This document shows, in pieces, positions 34,967-42,921 of a stretch of DNA of 60,360 nt; the stretch's first letter is position 1, and each line of letters opens with the position of its first letter. Below the pieces are notes generated by a model. It was not told the origin of the DNA, did not search any database, and saw nothing but the letters and a program-made list of their open reading frames with translations. Location of the stretch: NCBI GenBank assembly GCA_042573625.1, contig JBHPCZ010000005.1, positions 1 to 60,360 of the forward strand. The letters run 5' to 3'. The translations under genes and the position numbers were made by a program. This DNA comes from JBHPCZ01 sp042573625. Lineage in GTDB: Bacteria > Desulfobacterota > Desulfobacteria > Desulfobacterales > UBA11574.

Positions 34967-35611
34967 ATGAAATTTTTTATCGATACCGCCAATATAGACG
35001 AAATTAAGGAAGCCCACAGCATGGGCATGGTCGATGGTGTTACAACCAATCCAAGCCTCATTGCAAAGGAAGGACGCGATTTTGAAGAAATCATCAAAGA
35101 GATTTGTGAGATCGTGGACGGCCCCATCAGCGCGGAGGTTATCAGCCTCGATGCCGACGGCATGATTAGCGAGGCCCGTGATCTGGCAAAGATACATAGC
35201 AACATCGTTGTTAAGATTCCCATGACCGTAGACGGACTGAAGGCAACCCGCCGGCTTTCGGAAGAGGGGATCAAGACCAATGTGACACTGGTTTTTTCTC
35301 CGCTGCAGGCGTTGATGGCTGCAAAAGCCGGGGCCACGTATGTCAGCCCCTTTGTCGGTCGTCTTGACGACCTGTCCAGCGAGGGCATGCTGCTGGTGGA
35401 GCAGATTGTGGAGATTTACAGCAACTACGCATATGAAACCGAGATCATCGTTGCCAGTATCCGCAATCCGCTTCACGTGCTCGATTCGGCTATCATGGGT
35501 GCCGACATTGCGACCATTCCCTTTAGTGTGCTTGCAAAGCTGGCCGCCCATCCGCTGACCGACAAAGGCATCAAGGCCTTTCTGGATGACTGGAACAAGG
35601 CGAAAAAGTAG
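34967..35611 (+). CDS. fsa: Transaldolase / fructose-6-phosphate aldolase family (TalC/FSA)
   Basis: 214 residues, AGGAGG... upstream (GGAGGTTC). The short single-domain type: FFIDTANIDEIKEA, GVTTNPSLIAKEG, the Schiff-base Lys in NIVVKIPMTVDGL, EGIKTNVTLVFS and YVSPFVGRLDD. It catalyses dihydroxyacetone transfer or fructose-6-phosphate cleavage; which one cannot be told from sequence. The left hairpin of repeat element copy 4 begins 11 bases after its stop. Confidence 0.93.
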   Translation: MKFFIDTANIDEIKEAHSMGMVDGVTTNPSLIAKEGRDFEEIIKEICEIVDGPISAEVISLDADGMISEARDLAKIHSNIVVKIPMTVDGLKATRRLSEEGIKTNVTLVFSPLQALMAAKAGATYVSPFVGRLDDLSSEGMLLVEQIVEIYSNYAYETEIIVASIRNPLHVLDSAIMGADIATIPFSVLAKLAAHPLTDKGIKAFLDDWNKAKK

Positions 35612-35621
35612 GATTAGATAA

Positions 35622-36014
35622 TAAAATCATCTCCAAAAGAATTGATGATTTTAAAAGGTTTCAAGGATTCCAGGGGTCAAGGGGTCGAGTGACCCGAAAC
35701 AAAACAGGCAGATAAAAATGCTTAAGAATTAAGAGGGTTGAAAATTTGGCAAAAGCCCTACAGACTCTGTTTAAATCTTATTGGAATAGCAAAAAACCAC
35801 AAACATATTACCTGTGGTCCTAATTTCGGTTGAGAACCAGGCTCCTGATTTCAGACGGTTAATATTACGTAAATAAAGAAAATTTAAATGCTCTCAAGAA
35901 TGATACAGGGAAGGTTGAAAGGATGCTTAAAGGGCTAAATCGCTAAAGAACAAACGCTTGAATCCTTGGCCCCTTGAATCCTCGAACCCTTTTCTCCTAA
36001 AATGGAGAAAAACC
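35622..36014 (+). repeat. Decayed four-helix-bundle element, copy 4
   Basis: Left hairpin TAAAATCATC ... GATGATTTTA (35622-35653), repeats of AAGGATTCCAGGGGTCAAGG type, then a decayed gene: LKIWQKPYRLCLNLIGIAKN (about 35738-35797), and after frameshifts NKENLNALKND and KVERMLKGLNR (about 35872-35943). CTTGAATCC repeats and a right palindrome (TTTTCTCC ... GGAGAAAA) end it 12 bp before pgsA. It contains both N- and C-terminal remnants like copy 1. Confidence 0.72.
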
Positions 36015-36026
36015 AACAATAAAGAT

Positions 36027-36593
36027 ATGACTCCGGCTGAACAAAGAAAAAAGATATTGATCCACCCCAATACGCTGACGCTCTTTCGTATTGCAGCAGC
36101 ACCGCTCATCGTCATTCTGCTGCTTTATCCAAATCGGGCCTGTTCATTTATTGCCGCCCTCATTTTCAGCGTTGCGGCGATCACCGACTTTTTTGACGGT
36201 TTTTTTGCCAGGGAAAAGGGGCTGGTATCAACGCTGGGGAAGGTCATGGACCCGGTTGCCGACAAACTTCTGGTCTCAACCACTTTTATTATGCTGGCCT
36301 CTCTGGGCCGGGCGCCTGCCTGGATCGTTTGCATTATCATCGGTCGCGAGCTGGCCGTAACCGGCCTCCGAAATATTATCGCCGGGGAAGGGGAGGATGT
36401 TTCCGCGTCCACGCTGGGAAAATATAAAACCGGATTTCAGATCGCGGCAGCCATTCCGCTGATAATTCATTACCCGTTTTTTGCCATCGATGTCCAGACC
36501 ATGGGAGCCTTGTTTTTGTGGGTTGCCCTGATATTGACGGTATGGTCCGGTGCGGACTATTTCATAAGATTCAGGAAGCTTCTTCAAACGTAA
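36027..36593 (+). CDS. pgsA: CDP-diacylglycerol-glycerol-3-phosphate 3-phosphatidyltransferase
   Basis: 188 residues from ATG 36027 (MTPAEQRKKILIHPNTLTLFRI); the in-frame sequence further upstream is the CTTGAATCC repeat. CDP-alcohol phosphotransferase motif with all acidic residues: DFFDGFFAREKG then GKVMDPVADKLL. Four or more membrane helices. It makes phosphatidylglycerol phosphate in the inner membrane. A tight terminator hairpin follows at 36612. Confidence 0.93.
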   Translation: MTPAEQRKKILIHPNTLTLFRIAAAPLIVILLLYPNRACSFIAALIFSVAAITDFFDGFFAREKGLVSTLGKVMDPVADKLLVSTTFIMLASLGRAPAWIVCIIIGRELAVTGLRNIIAGEGEDVSASTLGKYKTGFQIAAAIPLIIHYPFFAIDVQTMGALFLWVALILTVWSGADYFIRFRKLLQT

Positions 36594-36611
36594 CCCGAAT
36601 GTTCGACGGAT

Positions 36612-36631
36612 AAATCGGGGACGATTTTTTT
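36612..36631 (+). terminator. Rho-independent terminator after pgsA
   Basis: AAATCG pairs with CGATTT around a GGGA tetraloop and runs into TTTT. The stem is only 6 bp but has a standard loop and U-tract, 18 bases after the pgsA stop. Confidence 0.65.
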
Positions 36632-36632
36632 G

Positions 36633-36660
36633 TTGACAAAATCGGGGTGAATATTTTAAT
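36633..36660 (+). promoter_or_regulatory. Sigma-70-type promoter for the tRNA pair
   Basis: TTGACA at 36633-36638 and TTTAAT at 36655-36660 with a 16-bp spacer. The predicted start lies only a few bases before tRNA-Gly at 36674, which is usual for tRNA operons. Confidence 0.65.
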
Positions 36661-36673
36661 GATGGTCTACTGA

Positions 36674-36748
36674 GCGGGAATAACTCAGTGGTAGAGTGCG
36701 ACCTTGCCAAGGTCGAAGTCGCGGGTTCAAATCCCGTTTCCCGCTCCA
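36674..36748 (+). tRNA. tRNA-Gly (anticodon GCC)
   Basis: A 75-base cloverleaf with the CCA end encoded. Acceptor GCGGGAA pairs with TTCCCGC, discriminator T, then CCA at 36746-36748. Anticodon stem CGACC/GGTCG holds loop TTGCCAA, so the anticodon is GCC. T-loop GTTCAAATC is normal. Confidence 0.95.
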
Positions 36749-36761
36749 TTTTTTTTTATAG

Positions 36762-36836
36762 GGCGGCATAGCCAAGTGGTAAGGCAGCGGTCTGCAAAAC
36801 CGCTATTCACCAGTTCGAATCTGGTTGCCGCCTCCA
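36762..36836 (+). tRNA. tRNA-Cys (anticodon GCA)
   Basis: Acceptor GGCGGCA pairs with TGCCGCC, discriminator T, encoded CCA at 36834-36836. Anticodon stem GCGGT/ACCGC holds loop CTGCAAA, anticodon GCA. It is 13 bases after tRNA-Gly and the pair is probably cotranscribed. A degenerate integrase lies just downstream, so this tRNA may have been an integration site. Confidence 0.95.
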
Positions 36837-36845
36837 AGTAAAATC

Positions 36846-36886
36846 AAAGGCTTGCAAGTAAATTCATATGCTTGCGGGCCTTTTTT
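36846..36886 (+). terminator. Terminator after tRNA-Cys
   Basis: GGC-tt-GCAAG (36849-36858) pairs with CTTGC-gg-GCC (36871-36880) with outer AAA/TTT pairs, followed by TTTTTT at 36881-36886. Confidence 0.75.
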
Positions 36887-37059
36887 ATTTTTTTAAAAAC
36901 ATCACAGGATGTCACTCAACGTACAGAAAAACACCTGTTTTCCCTACCAACTCCCACCAGAATTCACGCCAGGCAATTATTATCAAGGTCATTGATAATA
37001 CCTGCCTCATTTACTTGCAGACGAAAAAGGATCCCCTGCACTCAGTATGCCGCCAAGTT

Positions 37060-37585
37060 GGTCGGTTCTTGTGTGATGAGGAATACAAAAAGATGAAATC
37101 AGTACCTCAAAGATCTTGTTCAGTTCTCTTTACATGCGGGTATGCGGCAGGGTGAAATATTTAATCTCAAAAAAACTAATGTGATGTTAAGTGAAAATTA
37201 CATCAAGGTAACGGATACTAAAACCCCTGAAAACAGGAACGTGCCTATCAACGATACATTGAAAAACATTATAGAAAATCGCATGGAAGGTTATTCTGAA
37301 TACCTTTTTGCAAATTCGAAGGGAAATCCCCTGAGCGTTCTAACAAATGTATTCTGGACGGCTGTAGAGAAGGCAGGACTTATAAGATGGGATGGTGATA
37401 AAAAGACGCGCTTTCGCTTTCACGATCTAAGGCATACTTTTGGATCACGGCCTGGAATGGATGGGGCCGATCTTAAAACCATCATGGAAATCATGTGACA
37501 CAAAACACATAAAGCAGCAATGAGATATCAGCATCCATCTCCAGATCATAAGTTGCAGGCAGTAAAGGCTTTAGACCATCTTTAA
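37060..37585 (+). pseudogene. Degenerate tyrosine integrase next to tRNA-Cys
   Basis: The catalytic half of a phage/island-type integrase, broken by at least two lesions. FLCDEEYKKMKS (about 37066-37100) is in one frame, and after a frameshift AGMRQGEIFNLKK, the Arg-box, continues in another. The HxxR box RFHDLRHTFGS is intact. TGA at 37496-37498 replaces the Gly of the GH motif: the same frame continues HKTHKAAMRYQHPSPD, including the nucleophile Tyr, to TAA at 37583. Probably the ghost of an integration event at the tRNA. No intact partner is seen. Confidence 0.8.
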
Positions 37586-37648
37586 AATTCAGAGACGGAT
37601 GTTATTTTTGATATGAAAATAAAGTAACTATTATAAAAATTGGAAGTA

Positions 37649-37681
37649 TGATAAAATTGTTATCATGGCATATATTTTGCG
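37649..37681 (+). promoter_or_regulatory. Sigma-54 promoter with abutting palindrome
   Basis: TGGCATATATTTTGC (37666-37680) fits the -24/-12 consensus, with GG and GC separated by exactly 10 bp. The palindrome TGATAA-AATTG-TTATCA (37649-37665) ends right before the -24 TGG. It differs from the TTTACA-N3-TGTAAA type seen at the other sigma-54 promoters and might bind a repressor. It lies about 85 bp before the histidine kinase gene at 37768. Confidence 0.75.
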
Positions 37682-37767
37682 TTGATAATAAAAATAAATA
37701 ATTTATAGTGCGTCTTTCCAAAAGGATACCCCAACACTAAGAGATCTTTTTAATCAGACAGGAAAAA

Positions 37768-39498
37768 ATGGCTGATTTAAATTGGTATCAACGTCTTATA
37801 AGCGGCTTGCTGCAACCCGGTGGTGAAGCTGCATCCCCGGATCGCTACAACATCCTCAGAAGGAATATTATCGTCCTGATGCTCCTGGTGACCATTGTTC
37901 CGCTGATCCTTATGGCCGCCATCAACCATTACCAGTATCGCGTAACCATCAAGAACGAAATCGTGAATCCGCTACGGCTGCTGTCCAACAAAACCAAGCA
38001 TTCTTTTGAACTCTTTCTCGATCAAAGACTCGCCAATTTGAGGTTCATTGCTTCGGCATATTCCTATGAAGAGCTGGCCGATGAAAAAAACCTGAATCGC
38101 ATTTTTCGCATTCTGAAAGGGGAGTTCGGCGGGTTTGTAGATTTGGGGCTGATCGACTGCAAGGGTATTCAGATCAGCTATGCAGGCCCCTATGATCTTT
38201 TGGGAAAAGATTATTCACAGCAGAGCTGGTTTCAGGAGGTGGCGGTGAGAGGCGTTTACATCAGCGATGTTTTTATGGGGTATCGAAAATTTCCCCACAT
38301 CGCCATCGCCGTTCAGTTGTTTAACGAGGAAAGGGGATGCTGGATTCTGCGCGCCACCTTTGACACGGATATTTTTGACAACCTTATCGCTTCAATGGGA
38401 CTGAATCCGCAAAGCGATGCCTTTTTGATCAACCACAAAGGCATTTTTCAGACCAGCTCCAAGTTTTACGGAAAAGTTCTGGAGCCGTGCCCGTTTTCAC
38501 CGCCTCCAGGCAAATATGGATCACTGCTGACCGAAGGAACCGATTCCGGAGGGCGTGAAATCCTAACGATCTACACCCTTCTGGAAAAGCCGAATTACAC
38601 GCTGGTCGTTGTCAAACCCCGCTCCACGCTCCTGAAGACATGGTTTACACTCAAAAGTGAAATGTTTTTCATCTTTTTCACCAGCGTTATTCTCATTATT
38701 ATGGTGGTATTCAAGCTTGTCGGCGTGCTGGTGAAAAACATGCGGGAGGCGGATGAAAAACGCGAATTCGCTTTCCGGGAATTGGAACATTCTCAAAAAC
38801 TTTCGTCTATCGGGAGGCTGGCTGCCGGTGTGGCCCATGAAATCAACAATCCCATGGCCATTATCAACGAAAAAGCGGGGCTGATGAAAGATCTCGTTGA
38901 ATATGATAAACAGTTTGAAAAAAAAGAAAAATTTCTGGAACTGACGGATTCCATTATTCAATCGGTTGAACGTTGTAAAACGATCACCCATCGCCTTTTA
39001 GGATTTGCCCGGCGGATGGAAGTCAAGTTTGAGATGCTGGCTGTCAACGAACTGATAAAAGAAGTACTCGGTTTTCTGGAAAAGGAGTACATCTATCGAA
39101 ACATCGATATCCGGCTGCAGTTTGCGGGAGATCTCCCCCGTATATCTTCGGACCCCGGCCAGTTACAGCAGGTTTTCCTGAATATACTCACCAACGCATT
39201 CGCGGTTGTGGAGGACGGTGGACATGTTTCAATTACAACGTGCGATGAGGATGCCGAATTTATCGGTGTTTCGATACAGGACAACGGCTGTGGAATGACG
39301 GCTGAGACTCAGAAACATATCTTCGAGCCCTTTTTTACAACCAAAAAAGGATACGGCACGGGGCTTGGTTTGGCCATCACCTACGGCATTGTTAAAAAAC
39401 TGGGCGGAGATGTAAAAGTTCAGAGTGCTGAAGGCCGGGGAGCCACATTTACCGTCTATTTGAGGAAACATCCACAAATGAATCAGGGGCAACCATGA
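37768..39498 (+). CDS. Membrane sensor histidine kinase with dCache-like domain
   Basis: 576 residues. TM1 about 32-52; a periplasmic double-Cache-like domain about 60-295 (FIASAYSYEELADE, DLGLIDCKGIQISYAGPY, GYRKFPHIAIAVQLF); TM2 about 299-322. Then HisKA with phospho-accepting His357 in GRLAAGVAHEINNPM, and HATPase_c with N box (NILTNAFAVVE), DNGCGM and GTGLGLAITYG. It resembles deltaproteobacterial kinases paired with receiver-only proteins. The receiver gene overlaps by 4 bp (ATGA). Transcribed from the sigma-54 promoter at 37666. Ligand unknown. Confidence 0.92.
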   Translation: MADLNWYQRLISGLLQPGGEAASPDRYNILRRNIIVLMLLVTIVPLILMAAINHYQYRVTIKNEIVNPLRLLSNKTKHSFELFLDQRLANLRFIASAYSYEELADEKNLNRIFRILKGEFGGFVDLGLIDCKGIQISYAGPYDLLGKDYSQQSWFQEVAVRGVYISDVFMGYRKFPHIAIAVQLFNEERGCWILRATFDTDIFDNLIASMGLNPQSDAFLINHKGIFQTSSKFYGKVLEPCPFSPPPGKYGSLLTEGTDSGGREILTIYTLLEKPNYTLVVVKPRSTLLKTWFTLKSEMFFIFFTSVILIIMVVFKLVGVLVKNMREADEKREFAFRELEHSQKLSSIGRLAAGVAHEINNPMAIINEKAGLMKDLVEYDKQFEKKEKFLELTDSIIQSVERCKTITHRLLGFARRMEVKFEMLAVNELIKEVLGFLEKEYIYRNIDIRLQFAGDLPRISSDPGQLQQVFLNILTNAFAVVEDGGHVSITTCDEDAEFIGVSIQDNGCGMTAETQKHIFEPFFTTKKGYGTGLGLAITYGIVKKLGGDVKVQSAEGRGATFTVYLRKHPQMNQGQP

Positions 39499-39863
39499 AG
39501 AAACTGAAGGTTTTACTCGTGGACGATGAGAAAGACTTTGTCAATACCCTGGCGGAAAGGCTGGAATTGAGAGGTTACCAGGTTCTGACAGCCTTAAACG
39601 GTGAGAGCGCGCTGCAAATCGTTGAAAATGACCCCCCGCAGCTGGTGGTGTTGGACCTGCTGATGCCGGGTATCAGCGGCCTGGATGTCCTGGAACAGAT
39701 GAAAACCCTGTCGCCTCAAATGCCGGTTATCCTGTTGAGCGGCCGCGGGTCTTCGGCCGAAGGGATGCAACTGGGGAGTTATGATTATCTGATGAAGCCG
39801 GTAAATATCGATGAACTGATTCGAAAAATGGAAGAAGCCGTTAAAAACACAGCGTCACATTAG
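39495..39863 (+). CDS. Single-domain response regulator (receiver only)
   Basis: 122 residues. Receiver fold with acidic pair DD (10-11), phosphoacceptor Asp54 in VVLDLLMPG, switch Ser in ILLSGRG, and Lys in YDYLMKPVN. There is no output domain, so it probably works by protein contact or as a phosphate relay. Start overlaps the histidine kinase stop, which makes that kinase the likely phosphodonor. A degenerate kinase-like protein follows 21 bp later. Confidence 0.93.
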   Translation: MKKLKVLLVDDEKDFVNTLAERLELRGYQVLTALNGESALQIVENDPPQLVVLDLLMPGISGLDVLEQMKTLSPQMPVILLSGRGSSAEGMQLGSYDYLMKPVNIDELIRKMEEAVKNTASH

Positions 39864-39884
39864 GCGACTGATTGTGGAGAACAG

Positions 39885-40544
39885 ATGAAAGCACAGGATG
39901 ATAAAAAGGTTGCCTTTTTCGGGAAAATTACCGCCGGGATCACACATGAAATAAGAAACGTTCTGGCCATCATCCAGGAGGCATCCGGTCTCATGGAAGA
40001 CATCCTGGCCATTTCGCCGGAAGCAATTATTTCACATCAAGACAAGATTCAGATTGCCCTGGATCGAATAAAGGATCAGATCACGCGGGGGGTAGAATTG
40101 ACAAACCGGCTCAATAAATTTGCACACAGCACGGACGAAAGCATCACCGAAATCGATTTATATCGAATAACCGAACAGCTGGTTACGCTGTCGATGCGTT
40201 TTGCCAGAAACAAACACATTGTTTTAAAAGTCCACACGCCAGAAGAATCAATTCCTGTTCTTACCCATCCGATTCAGTTGCAGAAGGCACTTTTTGAATG
40301 CATTGAATGCTGCGTGAATGTAATGACATCCGGGGGGCGGATAAGCATTTATCCCCGAAAAAGTGATAAAAACCCGGAAGTTTACTTTTTATGCGAAGGA
40401 GACCTTCTTTCGGCAGCCGCCTTTGCCCAAAACGACACATGGACGGATTTGAAAGAAACCGCCGCTTCCGTGGGGGGATCTGTGAAAACAGACGACTCAA
40501 CTCCCGGGATCTTACTGATACTGCCTTTTTTACTTGAAGCATAA
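39885..40544 (+). CDS. HisKA protein with degenerate ATPase domain
   Basis: 219 residues. HisKA-like start with candidate phospho-His21 in GKITAGITHEIRNVLAII. The C-terminal ~90 residues align to HATPase_c in position (LQKALFECIECCVNVMTSGG in place of the N box), but the DxGxG and GxGLGL glycine motifs are missing. It probably cannot bind ATP. Possible roles are histidine phosphotransfer or a phosphatase/scaffold for the preceding receiver. It closes the kinase-receiver operon from the 37666 promoter. Confidence 0.75.
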   Translation: MKAQDDKKVAFFGKITAGITHEIRNVLAIIQEASGLMEDILAISPEAIISHQDKIQIALDRIKDQITRGVELTNRLNKFAHSTDESITEIDLYRITEQLVTLSMRFARNKHIVLKVHTPEESIPVLTHPIQLQKALFECIECCVNVMTSGGRISIYPRKSDKNPEVYFLCEGDLLSAAAFAQNDTWTDLKETAASVGGSVKTDDSTPGILLILPFLLEA

Positions 40545-40736
40545 TCTTTAAGTCTCACACGGCTTCAACCTGTTTAGCCCTCTTTTGAACTGATAAAATA
40601 CGGTTTCACTCTCCGGATCAGCTTGCTCTGGAAAACCGCTTAAATTGATTTGCCAATTCATTTTTAGCTCATTTTTTTCTCAACTAAATTTGTGTGCAAA
40701 GAGATATGTGCGCTTAAATGAAAAAAGGAGGATGCC

Positions 40737-41072
40737 ATGCATGAAATGAAGAAATGGCTGGAAGAAAAAGAGACCGCCATGAGAAAATGGTTGGAAAAAA
40801 CTGAAGAAACGGTCGTGGCAGTATCGTTTGCCGAATCCGGGAAGCATCTTCCAGATAAGGTTATGGCGCGAATTAAATTGATACATAGTGGTAAAGATGA
40901 AGATTTCTTAATATCCGTGCGAAGAATTTTTGCCGAAGCTGGAAACCCTGACCTGGCTTTGGAACTTCTATCCGAGGATGAAGTTCAAATGAGCGGAGAG
41001 TTACTGGAGATCTTTTTGGAAAATGTTGGACTAAAGGGAGTTCGCGTAAAGTATCTGATTGCAACCATTTGA
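40737..41072 (+). CDS. Small protein of unknown function
   Basis: 111 residues with a strong ribosome binding site (AAGGAG, about 6 bases before ATG 40737). The N-terminus is rich in Lys/Glu/Trp (MKKWLEEKETAMRKWLEKTEE), probably a charged helix; the rest (LIHSGKDEDFLISVRRIFAEAGNPDLALELL) looks alpha-helical. No signal peptide, no known family recognised. It lies between the kinase operon and repeat copy 5, in its own transcription unit or distal part of the kinase operon. Confidence 0.7.
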   Translation: MHEMKKWLEEKETAMRKWLEKTEETVVAVSFAESGKHLPDKVMARIKLIHSGKDEDFLISVRRIFAEAGNPDLALELLSEDEVQMSGELLEIFLENVGLKGVRVKYLIATI

Positions 41073-41233
41073 ATATCGGAAAATGGATCGGATGAGTTTC
41101 GGGGGGACAAATCTCTTAATTTTTGAAATACATCGTCTTTTGGGCAAGAATCTGTTTTGCTTGAAGCATAATGGTCTGCTTCTATTATAGGATCATCTCT
41201 CGATTAGTTGTGGTTAATTAGGGCAAAATAAGT

Positions 41234-41550
41234 GGGTCATCTTTAATTAAGTCGGCGTGATCCCAAAGGGTCCAAGGGGCCAAGGGTTCGAGTGACACAC
41301 CCCAAAACAGGCGGATAAAAATATTAAATAATTACAAATATTTGAAAGCCTAAAAAAACCATACGAACGCTGCTTAGAGATATTTAGAATAACAGCAAAA
41401 TTCCCAAAAGAAGAAAGATACGGTCTAACTTCACAAATAAGAAGATCTGTTGAATCTATTCCTTTTAATAAAGTCTTTAAAAAACAAATCCTTGAATCCT
41501 TGAACCCTGGGATCCTTGGACCCTCTTCTCCAACCAAATTGGAGAAGAAC
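41234..41550 (+). repeat. Decayed four-helix-bundle element, copy 5
   Basis: Left hairpin GGGTCA ... TGATCCC (41234-41265), AAGGGTCCAAGG repeats, then the best preserved coding ghost: KPYERCLEIFRITAKFPKEE and RYGLTSQIRRSVESIPF run in one frame from about 41356 to 41466. CTTGAATCC repeats follow, and the right palindrome CTTCTCCAA ... TTGGAGAAG ends near 41550. The C-terminal half is missing. The response-regulator pseudogene starts 46 bp later. Confidence 0.75.
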
Positions 41551-41595
41551 CTTAATATAAGATCCCTGATATGACATTACCTGAGAGTGTAATTC

Positions 41596-42024
41596 GTGGA
41601 AACGAAAGTTTTGTTGTTAGATGATGAAAAGGACTTTATCTAATCTCTGTCTCAGCGACTGGAGATCAGGGCATTTGATGTTAAAACGTCGATCAGCGGT
41701 GATGAGGCCATCGACATCATCCGGAAACATGATTTCGATGTCATCGTACTGGACATCGTGATGCCCGGAAAAGACGGCATTGAAACACTGAGAGAAATCA
41801 AAACCATAAAGCCACTGATCCATGTCATCATGCTCACCGGGAACGCAACGGTTGAGACTGCCATAGAAGGCATGAAATTGGGGGCCGATGATTACCTCAT
41901 GAAACCCACTGAGATGGAAGACACAGTGGAAAAGATCTATCGAGCTTACAATCTCAAAGCAGAACACGAAGTGCGGATTCGAAAAGCGGAAATCGATAAT
42001 ATCGTTAAGCGTCGGGGCTGGTAA
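41596..42024 (+). pseudogene. Response-regulator gene with in-frame nonsense codon
   Basis: From GTG 41596 the frame reads ETKVLLLDDEKDFI, then TAA at 41641-41643, then SLSQRLEIRAFDVKTSIS and the rest of a receiver domain: VIVLDIVMPGKDG with phospho-Asp, MLTGNATVETAIEGM, YLMKPTEMED, ending NIVKRRGW. The paralogue at 43470 has GAA (Glu) at the TAA position, so one base change created the stop. Downstream ATG 41758 lies after the phospho-Asp codon, so a functional restart is unlikely. A recent loss. Confidence 0.85.
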
Positions 42025-42174
42025 GGAGATATCCCAATACTGCGCTGTGAAACATGACATCCCGCCCAAATTAAGATCGAACGTCTCATTTTGACTTGCC
42101 TCATTCCCCGCAGCGTGCTGCAGGGGGATTCATTCGAACAATCCTGATTTTTTTTGCTCGCCCGAAGTATTCTC

Positions 42175-42189
42175 TTTACACTGTGTAAA
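42175..42189. promoter_or_regulatory. TTTACA-N3-TGTAAA operator (site 1)
   Basis: TTTACACTGTGTAAA is a perfect 15-bp palindrome centred at 42182, 119 bp before the GG of the first sigma-54 promoter at 42300. The same form occurs at 49819 and 55703 with nearly the same spacing. CTGACAC follows 6 bases downstream, as it does at the 55703 site. A likely enhancer-binding-protein site. Confidence 0.75.
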
Positions 42190-42299
42190 AATTCCTGACA
42201 CCTCTCCTCAGTTCTTTTTATGGAGCAAACAACAATATAAATACAAATAATCTCATATCTATAGATAGTTATAAGCGGCCCAAAGGCATTCTTCATTTC

Positions 42300-42335
42300 C
42301 GGCACGCCCTTTGCTTCAGTGGCATATCTTTTGCT
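42300..42335 (+). promoter_or_regulatory. Tandem sigma-54 promoters
   Basis: CGGCACGCCCTTTGCT (42300-42315) and TGGCATATCTTTTGCT (42320-42335) both have GG and GC separated by exactly 10 bp. The second is the closer match to TGGCAC-N5-TTGCA. They drive the HTH/receiver genes from 42451. The 42190-42300 interval is AT-rich, suited to bending by IHF. The rest of the 42025-42450 gap has no gene. Confidence 0.75.
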
Positions 42336-42450
42336 CTATTGGATAAATACCAGGACATCGATGACCGATCACGATCATCTCAGTATTTGATGGAACATTT
42401 TTAAGGGGTTTTCCCCTACAGGTTCACTCAACGCATGCCGATAGAATATA

Positions 42451-42921
42451 ATGCTTATGATCCCCTCGATTGTTTATATTCAGTTACAAACAGGGTGTCA
42501 TGCGGAGAGAGAACTCAGGATAAAAGCCATTGATCGTTATCTAAAGGGAGAAACTCCAAAAAGCATATACACGGATGTAAATCGCTCAAAAAATTGGTTT
42601 TTTAAATGGCTCAAACGTTACTATAGCGGGAAGTCTGGATGGTATAAAGAAAGATCCAGGGCTCCCTTGCGTCGGCCGACGCGGCTCAATGAAATTGAAA
42701 GGAAACGCATCATTTCAATTAGACAAAGATTTGAATCTAAAAAGTTCGTCCCTGTCGGGGCATCAGCTATAAAATGTGAACTGCTCAGATCAAGAAGCGT
42801 ACCTCGTTCCAACAGTACCATCAATCGGGTACTAAGACGCGAAGGACTTGTTAAAAAACCACTGGAAAGAGAAGAGAGTGGTCTTCTAAAAAATACCACT
42901 CGAAAAAGGAGAAAAAAATGA
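42451..42921 (+). CDS. Transposase-like helix-turn-helix protein without catalytic domain
   Basis: 156 residues. It resembles the DNA-binding half of an IS481/IS3-type transposase: REL-IKAIDRYLKGETPKSI (HTH), NWFFKWLKRYYSGKSGWYKE and RAPLRRPTRLNEIE, then INRVLRREGLVKKPLE. The DDE catalytic domain is missing, and the C-terminus is a basic KNTTRKRRKK. The stop overlaps the next receiver gene by 4 bp (ATGA), with a sigma-54 promoter in front, so it may have been recruited as a DNA-binding regulator. A simple truncated IS remnant is the alternative. True start uncertain. Confidence 0.7.
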   Translation: MLMIPSIVYIQLQTGCHAERELRIKAIDRYLKGETPKSIYTDVNRSKNWFFKWLKRYYSGKSGWYKERSRAPLRRPTRLNEIERKRIISIRQRFESKKFVPVGASAIKCELLRSRSVPRSNSTINRVLRREGLVKKPLEREESGLLKNTTRKRRKK

